A stretch of DNA of 64,000 nt from JACCZX01 sp963829995. Its GTDB lineage: Bacteria > Pseudomonadota > Gammaproteobacteria > Burkholderiales > Burkholderiaceae_F. The stretch covers positions 186,001 through 250,000 of the forward strand of contig CAWHKW010000022.1 in assembly GCA_963829995.1 (NCBI GenBank), in the 5' to 3' direction. Positions 1-8,110 of this stretch are shown in pieces. The position numbers were made by a program, and so were the translations under genes. The notes under the pieces are model-generated. The model saw only the letters and a list, made by a program, of their open reading frames with translations. It had not been told where the DNA came from and did not search any database. Numbering within the stretch: the stretch's first letter is position 1; every line of letters begins with the position of its first letter.

Positions 1-407
1 ACAACGGTGGCCACCAGCGCAACGACGAACACCACGATCCAGCGCCGGCGCGCGCCGCGTGGCGGCTCGAACGCCAGCGGCATCGCCATCAGGAACGCGA
101 AGGTCGCCAAGCGGAATCCGAGATAAGGCAGCGCGATAACGTAGATCGCGAAGATCGTGAAGGCGACGACGACCAGTGTGTAGTTGGCGCGGGCCTTGGG
201 CACCGCCGGCGCCGGCGCGCGCCGATGCGCGATCACGCCGAACACCACTAGCAGCAGCGCGAGAAAGGCGGTCGTGCCGAGAACGAGCTGCGGATAAAAC
301 TCAGGCCCGACCGGGACCAGCGGATGGCGCTCGAGCCCGAGCGTGGCCCAGAAAAGAAACAGGCTCGTCGCGAGAACGACGAGCCCGGTGATCGCGTCGC
401 GGCCCAC
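1..407 (-). CDS. tctB: Tripartite tricarboxylate transporter small membrane subunit TctB, partial
   Basis: The reverse strand reads open from the left window edge to a GTG at 407 and encodes a small hydrophobic protein. The N-terminal part has a hydrophobic segment (GLVVLATSLFLFWATLGLE), then a conserved-looking GPEFYPQLV stretch and three further membrane segments, as in the TctB family (four helices, about 150 residues). In tripartite tricarboxylate transporters TctB works with the large TctA permease and a periplasmic receptor. The receptor gene lies 34 bases upstream. The C-terminus, and tctA if present, lie beyond the window. GTG is chosen because no ATG exists in frame before the preceding stop. 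Confidence 0.8.
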   Translation of the reverse strand, partial: MGRDAITGLVVLATSLFLFWATLGLERHPLVPVGPEFYPQLVLGTTAFLALLLVVFGVIAHRRAPAPAVPKARANYTLVVVAFTIFAIYVIALPYLGFRLATFAFLMAMPLAFEPPRGARRRWIVVFVVALVATV

Positions 408-441
408 GTCGCGAGCGCTATCTAGCTCTTCGGTGCCGTGC

Positions 442-1386
442 TTAGCGCTTCAGCATGCCGAGATCCTTCGCGAGATCCTTGTTGAGCCCGTCGTTCTTCT
501 TCAGGAATTCGACATAGTCCTTCGCGCCGAGATAGTTCACCAGCGTGCCCTGGTCTTTCATCGATGCCGCGAACGCCGGTTCCTTCGCCGCCGCGGCGCA
601 CGCCGCTTCGAGCTTCGCCATCACGTCGGGCGGCGTGCCCTTCACCGCGAGCAGGCCGCGGTTCACCGCATAGGTCACATCGATCCCGAGCTCCTTCAAT
701 GTCGGCACGCTCGGCGCCTCCGGCGTGCGTTTGTCGGACGCGATCGCGAGGAACTTCATCTGCCCCGCATCGACCTTGCCCTTCTGCGTGAGGTTGGATT
801 CAGCGAGGTCGATGTGGCTGCCGAGCAGTGCGTTCATGCGCGGCGCCGTGCCTTCGTAGGAGACGTACTTGAACTTGACGCCCGCCGCTTTCTCCACCAG
901 CGCGGGAAAGAAGTGGCTGGTCGATCCGAGCGTGGCGCCCACGCTGACCTGCCCGGGACGTGCCTTGGCATCGGCGAGCATCGCCTTCATATCCGTCCAC
1001 GCGCTCTTCGGGCTCGCGGTAACGATCGATGGTGTCGAGGAAACCAGGCAGATCGGCTGGAAGTCAGTCGAGTTCACGTCCGCCACACCGGTGTAGAAGG
1101 TCGAGTGGATCGAATCGTGCACGGCGAAGATCGTGTAGCCATCGGCCGGCGAGTCTTTCGCCTCCTTTGCGCCCTTGGTGCCCGAGGCGCCGCCCACGTT
1201 GGCGATCACGAGGGTGCCTCCGAGATGCTTCTGGAAATGCGGCTGGAACGCGCGGTAGATATTGTCGGTATCCCCGCCGGCCGCCCACGGAACGACGAGC
1301 TTCACGGGCCGCTCGGGGTAGGCGGCGAGCGCCAAAGGGGCCGAGAGAACGGCGGTGACTGCGAGAGCTGCGCGGATGTGATTCAT
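442..1386 (-). CDS. Bug/TctC-family tripartite tricarboxylate transporter substrate-binding protein
   Basis: The 314-residue protein starts with a Sec signal peptide (cleavage near ALAA at about residue 21), followed by the Bug-family opening YPERPVKLVVPWAAGGDTD. The GG motif near residue 36 forms part of the carboxylate-binding loop in known Bug receptors. It is a periplasmic receptor delivering an organic acid to TctAB. The ligand cannot be predicted. It is transcribed together with tctB, which follows 34 bases downstream, and divergently from the aspartate dehydrogenase gene (94-base gap). That arrangement suggests the transported acid feeds the enzymes next door, which is inference. Confidence 0.92.
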   Translation of the reverse strand: MNHIRAALAVTAVLSAPLALAAYPERPVKLVVPWAAGGDTDNIYRAFQPHFQKHLGGTLVIANVGGASGTKGAKEAKDSPADGYTIFAVHDSIHSTFYTGVADVNSTDFQPICLVSSTPSIVTASPKSAWTDMKAMLADAKARPGQVSVGATLGSTSHFFPALVEKAAGVKFKYVSYEGTAPRMNALLGSHIDLAESNLTQKGKVDAGQMKFLAIASDKRTPEAPSVPTLKELGIDVTYAVNRGLLAVKGTPPDVMAKLEAACAAAAKEPAFAASMKDQGTLVNYLGAKDYVEFLKKNDGLNKDLAKDLGMLKR

Positions 1387-1480
1387 GGATTCACCTTGAA
1401 CGTGTCGTGAGGATGCGGGGACATACTAGACTCGGCCGCCGCCGCTCACAATCGGCGTCAACCCACGACCCTCTATTGGC

Positions 1481-2296
1481 ATGCGTATCGGATTGATCGG
1501 CGGCGGCGCGATCGCCCGGCTCTTCATCGAGCAGGCGCGGGGCGGCGCGATGGGAGATGCCGACGTCGTCGCCGTAATGGGCCGCAGCGAACGATCGCGC
1601 GGCAAGTCGCTCGCGGACGAATTCGGGATCGCCTTCGTGACCAGGCGCGACGAGCTGCTCGCGTTACGGCCGGAGGTCGTGATCGAGGCCGCTTCGCATG
1701 CGGCTGTGCATGAGCATGTCGAAGCATTGCTGTCGAGCGGCATCGCGGTCATCGTTCTTTCAGCGGGCGCGTTAGCCGACGATCGACTGCGCGAGCGGCT
1801 GGAGCACGCGGCTGCGCGGCATCGCGCGCTGCTCTACGTGCCCTCTGGCGGCATCGGCGGATTGGACGCGCTGAAGGCGGCGTGCGTCGCGGGAGCGGAC
1901 GAGGTAACGATCACCGTCACCAAGCCGCCCGCCGCGTGGAAGAACATTCCGTACGTCGACAGCCTGGGCATCAATCTGGATGGTCTCGATAAAGCGGTAA
2001 CGTTGTTCGACGGTAGCGCGCGCGACGGCGTGCCGCACTTTCCCGCCAACGTGAACATCGCTGCGGCGCTTTCGCTGGCGGGAATCGGGTTCGACCGCAC
2101 ACGTCTGACCGTCGTGGCCGACCCTGCGCTTCAGTTCAACACGCACTTCATCCGCATTCGCGGCCCGACCGGTTTGATCGATCTGCGCTTCGAGAATGTG
2201 CCGTCGTCCGACAATCCTAAGACCGCGATGCTGGCGTGTTTCAGTGCGCTCGCAGCGTTACAACAATTGAACTCACCGGTGCGTTACGGCACGTAG
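1481..2296 (+). CDS. nadX: L-aspartate dehydrogenase
   Basis: The 271-residue protein has an N-terminal Rossmann motif (RIGLIGGGAIARLF) and the C-terminal DUF108 catalytic domain with its HFPANVNIAAALSLAG signature, in which the His is the catalytic residue in characterised members. The enzyme oxidises L-aspartate to iminoaspartate and oxaloacetate with NAD(P). It either supplies NAD synthesis or serves aspartate catabolism. No nadA or nadC is adjacent. The neighbours are a Bug receptor and FAH-family enzymes, which favours a catabolic or transport-linked role (inference). Its TAG stop directly abuts the stop of the convergent gene, with no spacer. Confidence 0.87.
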   Translation: MRIGLIGGGAIARLFIEQARGGAMGDADVVAVMGRSERSRGKSLADEFGIAFVTRRDELLALRPEVVIEAASHAAVHEHVEALLSSGIAVIVLSAGALADDRLRERLEHAAARHRALLYVPSGGIGGLDALKAACVAGADEVTITVTKPPAAWKNIPYVDSLGINLDGLDKAVTLFDGSARDGVPHFPANVNIAAALSLAGIGFDRTRLTVVADPALQFNTHFIRIRGPTGLIDLRFENVPSSDNPKTAMLACFSALAALQQLNSPVRYGT

Positions 2297-3304
2297 CTAG
2301 TCCCGCTGCAGTACGACGCGCGCACGCTGCTCGTGCATCGTCGCTACCAATAACTTGAGCAGCGCGTGCACGGCGCGCGACGCCGGGGCAGGCGTGCCGG
2401 TCAGCTCGGACAGCTCGATCACCGAGCCGATCAGCGCGTCGACTTCAACCGCGCGCCCGGCTTCCACGTCCTGCAAAGTCGAGGTCTTGTGCCGGCCGAC
2501 TTTTTCGGCGCCTTCGATGCGCTTTTCGAGCGGCACGCGAAACGTAACCCCGAGCTTTTCGGCGATCGTCTGCGTCTCTCGCATCATGTCGGCCGCAAGC
2601 TGGCGCGTCGCGGGCTCCTGGCAGATATCGACCAGCGTTGCGTGGGTCAGCGCGCTGATCGGGTTGAAGCTCATGTTGCCCCACAGCTTCAGCCAGATTT
2701 CGGAACGGATGTCATTGAGGATCGGCGCTTTCCAGCGCGCGGCGACGAACGCTTCAGAAACTTTCTTGACGCGCTCAGTTTCCGTTCCATCCAGTTCTCC
2801 GACTGGAAAGCGGTCGCCTTCAAGCCGTTTCACCACTCCGGGCGCGACAATCTCACCCGCCGGATAGACGACACACCCGATGATGCGGCGCGCTTCGATG
2901 TTTTCTTCGACCACGCCGTCCGGATCGGCCGACTTGAGGCGATAGCCTGCGTGCGGCCCGTTGAAATTCTGGAAATACCACCATGGCAGGCCATTTTGCA
3001 GCGTCACGACGATGGTGTCGTCGCCGAACAACGCCCGCATCTGCGGCGCCACCGCCGCAATGGTGTAAGCCTTCAACGCCAGCAGCACGAGGTCTTGCGA
3101 GCCGGCGTCGGTGCAGCTCGCCACCGCGCGCAAATCTTGCGCGACTTCCTCCGACCCATCCGGGTGAACAAGTTTGAGCCCATTGCTGCGGATCGCCTCG
3201 AGATGTGCGCCTTGATCAACGACAGTGACTGCATGGCCCGACAGTGCAAGCCGGACGGCGAGCATGCCCCCGATTGCACCGGCCCCGATGATTGCAATTT
3301 TCAT
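2297..3304 (-). CDS. 2-dehydropantoate 2-reductase family (ApbA/PanE-like) oxidoreductase
   Basis: The product is 335 residues from the ATG at 3304. It opens with the NADP-binding motif MKIAIIGAGAIGGMLAVRLA and has the two-domain ketopantoate-reductase layout, including the LQNGLPWWYF segment and a helical C-terminal domain beginning around KLWGNMSFNPISALT. The reading frame extends upstream to 3403, but that part lies inside the preceding FAH-family gene; only two bases separate the TGA of that gene from this ATG. Many paralogues of this family reduce other 2-oxo acids, and a catabolic setting makes that likely here. True panE is therefore not claimed. Confidence 0.85.
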   Translation of the reverse strand: MKIAIIGAGAIGGMLAVRLALSGHAVTVVDQGAHLEAIRSNGLKLVHPDGSEEVAQDLRAVASCTDAGSQDLVLLALKAYTIAAVAPQMRALFGDDTIVVTLQNGLPWWYFQNFNGPHAGYRLKSADPDGVVEENIEARRIIGCVVYPAGEIVAPGVVKRLEGDRFPVGELDGTETERVKKVSEAFVAARWKAPILNDIRSEIWLKLWGNMSFNPISALTHATLVDICQEPATRQLAADMMRETQTIAEKLGVTFRVPLEKRIEGAEKVGRHKTSTLQDVEAGRAVEVDALIGSVIELSELTGTPAPASRAVHALLKLLVATMHEQRARVVLQRD

Positions 3305-3306
3305 GA

Positions 3307-4074
3307 TCAGTCGAACCGATTGGTCAGCGTACCGATTCCATCGATGACGACGCTGACCGTGCTGCCCGGCTTCATCGAACCGACGCCGATCGAGGTGCCA
3401 CACGCAATGACGTCTCCAGCTTCCAGCGTCAGATCGCGCGAAATCAGACTCACCAAGCGAGCGGGTGCGAATACGGCATCGGACACCGGGTAATTCTGCC
3501 GCTCCTGGTCGTTGAGAATTGTCCTGATGACGAGCGTGGCCGGATCGACGTCGGTGGCGATCACCGGACCGAACACCCCGAAGGTGTCAAAGCTCTTGGC
3601 GCGCGTCCACTGCGCGAAGCCCGGATCCTTGTTCAGGATGTCGACGGCGGTGACATCGTTGATGCAGGTGTAGCCGAAGATGTAGCCCGCCGCATCGGCT
3701 TCGTCGACTGCGCGGCAGCGCTTGCCGATGACGATGCCGAGCTCGCCTTCATACAAGACTTTGCCTGCGTATGACGGCGGCGTGCGAATCGATTCGCCGT
3801 CGGCCAGAAAGGAGTTGTTGGCCTTCAAGAAATAAAGCGGCTCAGCTGGGACCGCGTGCCCGAGCTTGGTGACGAGCGCATGGTAGTTGTCAACCAGCGC
3901 CACCATCTTGCTCGGGACCGTCGGCGTCAGCAGCTTCGCAGCGCTGCGCGGGATCGATTGCCCTGTCGGCCGCGGATTGGTAAACATGTCTCCCGTGTGC
4001 AACGCAATCGTGTCGCTCTCGATCGTCCCGAAGCACTCGCGTCCTGCGTAGCTAACGCGTGCCCACCTTGGCAT
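3307..4074 (-). CDS. Fumarylacetoacetate hydrolase (FAH) family protein, first copy
   Basis: This is a 255-residue FAH-fold enzyme. The metal site is recognisable: paired acidic residues in LYEGELGIVIGKRC, an Asp in GYTCINDVTAVDI, and a Lys in RAKSFDTFGVFGP. Family members cleave or decarboxylate 2-oxo diacids such as fumarylpyruvate, acylpyruvates or 2-oxohept-3-enedioate. The substrate cannot be assigned from sequence. It forms a two-gene operon with the downstream reductase and is divergent from a second FAH-family gene 108 bases away. The divergent pair probably shares a control region. Confidence 0.88.
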   Translation of the reverse strand: MPRWARVSYAGRECFGTIESDTIALHTGDMFTNPRPTGQSIPRSAAKLLTPTVPSKMVALVDNYHALVTKLGHAVPAEPLYFLKANNSFLADGESIRTPPSYAGKVLYEGELGIVIGKRCRAVDEADAAGYIFGYTCINDVTAVDILNKDPGFAQWTRAKSFDTFGVFGPVIATDVDPATLVIRTILNDQERQNYPVSDAVFAPARLVSLISRDLTLEAGDVIACGTSIGVGSMKPGSTVSVVIDGIGTLTNRFD

Positions 4075-4182
4075 CGCTTCTCCTTGCTGGTCTGGTTGAA
4101 TAACGGCGCGCCTAGAATGTTGGCAGGATTACACGATTCAATCCAATTTGTAATCAATCTGACTTACGACTTCGAGAAAAGT

Positions 4183-4896
4183 ATGGGAAAAGACGATCTG
4201 CGCCAGGCCAACTACGTTATCGACATCGGGCCGCTGCCATCGCTGCCCATCAGCGGCAGCGATTCGCGTTTTGCGGTCGGCCGCATTTTCTGCGTCGGTC
4301 GCAACTATGCCGAACACGCGCGCGAGATGGGCCACGACCCCGATCGCGAGCCTCCATTCTTTTTCATGAAGGCACCGAGCTCGATCGCGCAAAGCGAATC
4401 GACGATCGACTATCCGGTTGGCACAAAGGACGTCCATCACGAGATCGAGATGGTGGTCGCGATCGGCAGAGGCGGAAAAAACATTCCGGCGGCGAAGGCA
4501 CTCGAGCACGTGTGGGGTTACGGCGTCGGCCTGGACATGACACGACGAGACATACAAGCGGAGGCGAAGAAGATGGGCCGCCCCTGGGAAATGAGCAAAA
4601 GCTTCGATCAATCGGCCCCGTGTTCTGCGCTGCGGCCCGCGAGCGAAATCGGGCACCCGGCGAAGGGGATGATCCGAGTGAAGGTCAACGGCGAAGTGAA
4701 GCAACAGGGTGATTTGTCGCAGCAGATCTGGAGTGTCCCCGAACAGATCGCCTACTTGTCGGGTCTGGTCACGCTGCAACCCGGCGACTTGATCTTTTCA
4801 GGGACTCCTTCGGGCGTGGGCCCGGTCAATAGAGGCGACAAGTTGGAAGGGCACGTCGAAGGCGTGGGCGATCTGACAATTACTTACGCGCGATAA
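4183..4896 (+). CDS. FAH family hydrolase, fumarylpyruvate-hydrolase-like (second copy)
   Basis: The 237-residue product begins at the ATG at 4183 (MGKDDLRQANYVIDIG). The frame is open upstream to 3856, but that part overlaps the divergent gene and lacks family similarity. The core RIFCVGRNYAEHAREMG, the HHEIEMVVAIGRGG metal-binding segment, the GLDMTRRDIQ loop and SKSFDQSAP match the short FAH/fumarylpyruvate hydrolase type (NagK-like). NagK cleaves fumarylpyruvate to fumarate and pyruvate in gentisate degradation. No gentisate dioxygenase is visible here, so the substrate is left open. Confidence 0.86.
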   Translation: MGKDDLRQANYVIDIGPLPSLPISGSDSRFAVGRIFCVGRNYAEHAREMGHDPDREPPFFFMKAPSSIAQSESTIDYPVGTKDVHHEIEMVVAIGRGGKNIPAAKALEHVWGYGVGLDMTRRDIQAEAKKMGRPWEMSKSFDQSAPCSALRPASEIGHPAKGMIRVKVNGEVKQQGDLSQQIWSVPEQIAYLSGLVTLQPGDLIFSGTPSGVGPVNRGDKLEGHVEGVGDLTITYAR

Positions 4897-5028
4897 GGAC
4901 CACGACGCTGACGCCTACCGCGTGTCCTCACCAGCCGTACTGATGCTGCGGCGGATGATTTCTTCGCGCAGATCGAGGTCGCGTTCGATGTTGCGAGTGC
5001 TGTGCTCGCGTACGCTACTGAAATATCG

Positions 5029-6717
5029 ATGACGACGTTGTCCCTTGCCGAGCGAGTCGAGTCCACGCCCGAGGTCGATCCGACCGACCCGTACGCGCGC
5101 GAAGCCCAAACTTTCCCGCGCCTCAGTATCGACGCCGCCGAGCGAGTCGCGAACTACGGCGTAGAGCAAGGACTGCGCAAGGGAACGATGCTGTTCGAGC
5201 GCGGACAGCGCAGCGTTGACTTTTTTCTTGTACTTGACGGCAGCATCGAGATCTTCGATGTCGACAATGATGGCCAGCCAAAAGTCTTCAGGGTGCACGG
5301 TGAGCGCCAGTTCACCGGTGAGCTCGACCTGTTCAACGACCGGCAGATTCTGGTGTCGGGCCGCACGGGCACGAACAGCCGCCTGATCCGCGTCAAGCGG
5401 ACCGATTTTCGCAAAATGCTGAGCGCCGAGCCTGATATCGGTGAAATCATCATGCGCGCTTTCATCCTGCGTCGCGTCGGCTTGATCCGTCATGCGCAGG
5501 GAGGCATCGCATTGATCGGCTCCGTGCACGGGGCCGACACCATGCGACTGCATCGTTTCTTATCCCGCAACGGTTATCCGCATCGCTTGCTCGATTCCGA
5601 TGGCGGTGGCGATCCCGAGGGATTGCTTAAACGCTTCAAGGTAGCGCCGAGCGATCTGCCGGTCATCATTGCGCCGCGCGAAGAGGTATTGCGTAATCCG
5701 AGCAATGCAATGCTCGCCGATAAGCTCGGACTGACCGAACCGTTCGATGCGAATACCGTATTTGATCTTGCAGTCGTCGGGGCCGGGCCTGCCGGGCTCG
5801 CTGCTGCGGTGTACGCGGCTTCCGAAGGTCTGAGCACTGTGGTGTTGGAAGCGCTCGCGCCGGGCGGACAAGCGGGAACCAGCTCCAAGATCGAAAACTA
5901 TCTCGGATTTCCGACCGGGATCTCGGGCCAGGCGCTGGCCGGACGGGCGCAGGTTCAGGCGCAGAAATTCGGGGCGCGTTTAGCCATTGCGCGGGCGGTG
6001 CTCGGGATTGATTGTGAGAACACGCCGTATCGATTACGCATCGAAGACGAGCGCTCGGTCGCGGCGCGCACCGTTGTTATCGCGACCGGAGCTCGTTACC
6101 GCAAACTCGATGTGGCGGACTACGAGCGGTATGAAGGCCAGGGAATCCATTACGCGGCGACTGCGATGGAGAAGCAGTTGAGCGAAGGAGAAGAAGTCGT
6201 CATCGTCGGCGGCGGCAATTCGGCAGGGCAGGCCGCAGTGTTTCTATCGCGCACCGTGGCGCACGCGCACATTCTCGTGCGTGGGGCCGGACTCGCTGCG
6301 ACGATGTCTGACTATCTGGTACGACGAATCGAATCATCGCCGAAGATCACGCTGCATCCTTTTACCGAGATCACCGCGCTGGGCGGCGATGCGATCCTGC
6401 GCGAAGTCACCTGGACCCATCGCAAGAGCGGTGCGAGCGAGACACGGCCTGTCGGCAACGTTTTCGTGATGATCGGAGCCGAGCCCAATACCGACTGGCT
6501 GGACGGCTGCCTTGCATTGGATCCCAGCGGATTCATCATCACCGGCCGCGACGCCGACGGACGCGCGCTTGAGTCTGCGTTCGAAACGACGGTAGCGGGC
6601 ATCTTCGCAGTTGGAGACGTACGGTCCGGCTCAGTCAAACGCGTCGCTTCTGGGGTAGGAGAAGGCTCGGTGGTCGTGCAAGCCGTGCACCGCTTTCTCA
6701 ACCGGGGCGTCGACTAG
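5029..6717 (+). CDS. Cyclic-nucleotide-binding domain / thioredoxin-reductase-like FAD oxidoreductase fusion
   Basis: The 562-residue protein has three parts. Residues about 30-150 form a Crp-type cyclic-nucleotide-binding fold (GTMLFERGQRSVDFFLVLDG). Residues about 165-235 resemble a thioredoxin or glutaredoxin fold but have no active-site cysteines (LIGSVHGADTMRLHRFL). The rest is a thioredoxin-reductase-like flavoprotein with the FAD motif VVGAGPAGLAAAVYAAS near residue 250 and the NADPH motif VIVGGGNSAGQAAVF. At about residue 375, where thioredoxin reductase carries CxxC, this protein reads YAATAME. It therefore cannot work as a classical thioredoxin reductase. The electron acceptor is unknown. 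A GTG nine codons upstream at 5002 is an alternative start. Confidence 0.86.
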   Translation: MTTLSLAERVESTPEVDPTDPYAREAQTFPRLSIDAAERVANYGVEQGLRKGTMLFERGQRSVDFFLVLDGSIEIFDVDNDGQPKVFRVHGERQFTGELDLFNDRQILVSGRTGTNSRLIRVKRTDFRKMLSAEPDIGEIIMRAFILRRVGLIRHAQGGIALIGSVHGADTMRLHRFLSRNGYPHRLLDSDGGGDPEGLLKRFKVAPSDLPVIIAPREEVLRNPSNAMLADKLGLTEPFDANTVFDLAVVGAGPAGLAAAVYAASEGLSTVVLEALAPGGQAGTSSKIENYLGFPTGISGQALAGRAQVQAQKFGARLAIARAVLGIDCENTPYRLRIEDERSVAARTVVIATGARYRKLDVADYERYEGQGIHYAATAMEKQLSEGEEVVIVGGGNSAGQAAVFLSRTVAHAHILVRGAGLAATMSDYLVRRIESSPKITLHPFTEITALGGDAILREVTWTHRKSGASETRPVGNVFVMIGAEPNTDWLDGCLALDPSGFIITGRDADGRALESAFETTVAGIFAVGDVRSGSVKRVASGVGEGSVVVQAVHRFLNRGVD

Positions 6718-6755
6718 CAGCGCCGTAACGACATCGCCGCGTCGAACGAAGAATA

Positions 6756-6935
6756 GATCCCCGCCTGTGCCGCCCGGCCAAATGTCCTGAACCATCGGTT
6801 CAGGGTGGTCGCTGTCCGCGCCGTTTAGGTTCAGCAAACGCGTGCCGATCACACCACGGCGCGAGGCCAGCAACCTTGCGCACAGCGCATTGGTTCAAGG
6901 AACTATGAGGCCTTTGCGCGAACACCGCAGGGAAA
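6756..6935 (-). ncRNA. ssrS: 6S RNA
   Basis: Reading the reverse strand from about 6933, the sequence opens TCCCTGCGGTGTTCGCG and ends about 180 bases later with GGCACAGGCGGGGA. The two ends form the closing helix (TCCCTGC with GCGGGGA). Inside are the paired CCTTGAACC and CCTGAACC/GGTTCAGG helices and the central GATCGGCACG region typical of betaproteobacterial 6S RNA. 6S RNA mimics an open promoter, binds sigma-70 RNA polymerase and down-tunes transcription in stationary phase. It lies directly downstream of zapA, its usual neighbour, and is convergent with the upstream flavoprotein gene. The ends are estimated from the closing helix and may be a few bases off. Confidence 0.9.
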
Positions 6936-7001
6936 CTTTTGCGTTCCTGATTCGAACGCTTGCAAACAGTTTAGCGCGTCGCAATCAACGAAGCGGTCGA
7001 A

Positions 7002-7301
7002 TTAGAACAATTTCTCCTGCGGCAACAACGCTTCATCGCACACCTGCACCAGGTCGCGAACGCGCCGGTGCAACTCGCCGGCTTCGACGCCGTCGCTGCC
7101 GCGGGTGTTCAATAGTTCGTGCGCAAATTGCAGCGCCGCCATCACTGCGATCCGATCAGCGCCCATTACCTTGCCGGCTTCGCGGATCGCCTGCATCTTC
7201 GAATCGACCAGCTGCGCGCTTCTCAGCAACGCATCCTTCTCGTCAGGACTGCACGCGAGACGGTATTCGCGTCCAAGGATCGATACGCTCAGGTTTTCCA
7301 T
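7002..7301 (-). CDS. zapA: Cell division protein ZapA
   Basis: The 99-residue protein begins MENLSVSILGREYRLAC, the beta-hairpin head of ZapA, followed by a helical tail with the AVMAALQFAHELL segment. ZapA cross-links FtsZ protofilaments at the division ring. It overlaps the end of the upstream coiled-coil gene by 13 bases and is followed by the 6S RNA gene, so the three probably share a transcript from which 6S RNA is processed or separately started. The length matches the family. Confidence 0.93.
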   Translation of the reverse strand: MENLSVSILGREYRLACSPDEKDALLRSAQLVDSKMQAIREAGKVMGADRIAVMAALQFAHELLNTRGSDGVEAGELHRRVRDLVQVCDEALLPQEKLF

Positions 7302-7519
7302 TGCGCAGATGAGCTTGCATTCTTCATCGGCTCGGGAAGGCGCTGCATCAGCGCGTCGAGCCGGCGCGTGGCTTCATCAACCCGCGTATTCATCGCATCG
7401 AGCTCGGCGGATGCCGCAACCAGCTGCGCTCGCAGTTGCTGATTTTCTGCGCGCAGGGTTGTGACTGTCGCGGCAATTTCCTTGATCTTCGCGGCCAATT
7501 TGTCGAGGTCAGCAAGCAT
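7289..7519 (-). CDS. Small ZapB-like coiled-coil protein
   Basis: The 76-residue protein from the ATG at 7519 (MLADLDKLAAKIKEIAAT) consists almost entirely of heptad-patterned helix (TLRAENQQLRAQLVAASAELDAM), as in ZapB and related small division-associated proteins encoded beside zapA. Known ZapB bridges ZapA to chromosome-terminus proteins. That role is inferred from position and coiled-coil character only. An upstream in-frame extension to 7588 has no coiled-coil pattern, and I regard it as non-coding. Confidence 0.75.
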   Translation of the reverse strand: MLADLDKLAAKIKEIAATVTTLRAENQQLRAQLVAASAELDAMNTRVDEATRRLDALMQRLPEPMKNASSSAQWKT

Positions 7520-7625
7520 GTAACGATGGTAGCACCGGGGGTGTGCTCCGCCAGACTCGTTTGGTGATTGTCCTGATCGCCAACCCAAAAGGTGGAGCGT
7601 TTGTACCGGTGGGGCCGTACGACAG

Positions 7626-8072
7626 TCAACGCTGCGCCGGCGCTTCCGCAGCAGTTCCGACGGGTTCGGTAACGAATCCTATTTTCGTCAATCCGGCCTG
7701 CTGTGCCGACGACAGGACGAAAGCAATGCGTTCATAGCGCGTTGCTTTGTCGGCGCGTACGTGCACTTCGGGAATCGGCGATGCCTTGGCGGCGGCCAAA
7801 AATCGGGCGCGCAGTTGATCGTCAGTGATCGTCTCGGTGTCGAGGTAAACCTTCCCTTCGGCGTCGATCGACAGCTTGATCGTGCTCACTGCCGCTTCGG
7901 CCGCGGGCGCCGGGTCATTCGGCAGATCGAGTTTGATCGCGTACGACAGCAGCGGGGCGGTGATGATGAAGATCACCAGCAGTACCAGCATCACGTCGAC
8001 GAGCGGCGTCACATTGATCTCGGACATTGGCTGCGACGGGCCGCTGTGCCGCTCGAATCCTCCGAATGCCAT
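7626..8072 (-). CDS. exbD: ExbD/TolR family biopolymer transport protein (first copy)
   Basis: The 148-residue protein has a short cytoplasmic N-terminus (SEINVTPLVDVMLVLLVIF), a single membrane helix carrying the essential Asp, and a periplasmic domain. This is the ExbD/TolR layout. With ExbB it uses the proton gradient to energise TonB-dependent uptake, or envelope function in the TolQR version. The adjacent exbB, dapB, bamE and fur genes suggest the TonB-linked, iron-responsive version, although no tonB is in the window. It lies 38 bases downstream of exbB on the same strand. A second ExbB/ExbD pair is at 37004-38064. Confidence 0.88.
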   Translation of the reverse strand: MAFGGFERHSGPSQPMSEINVTPLVDVMLVLLVIFIITAPLLSYAIKLDLPNDPAPAAEAAVSTIKLSIDAEGKVYLDTETITDDQLRARFLAAAKASPIPEVHVRADKATRYERIAFVLSSAQQAGLTKIGFVTEPVGTAAEAPAQR

Positions 8073-8110
8073 TTAGCAGCGGCAGGAAGAAGGCATTGCG
8101 CTCAAACCGG

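Noticed and set aside
442..1410. Forward-strand open frames opposite the Bug receptor
   Set aside because: They are antisense shadows of a well-supported gene in GC-rich DNA.
6631..6873. 80-codon reverse frame over the 6S RNA
   Set aside because: It overlaps the structured RNA, has no family similarity and no ribosome-binding site.
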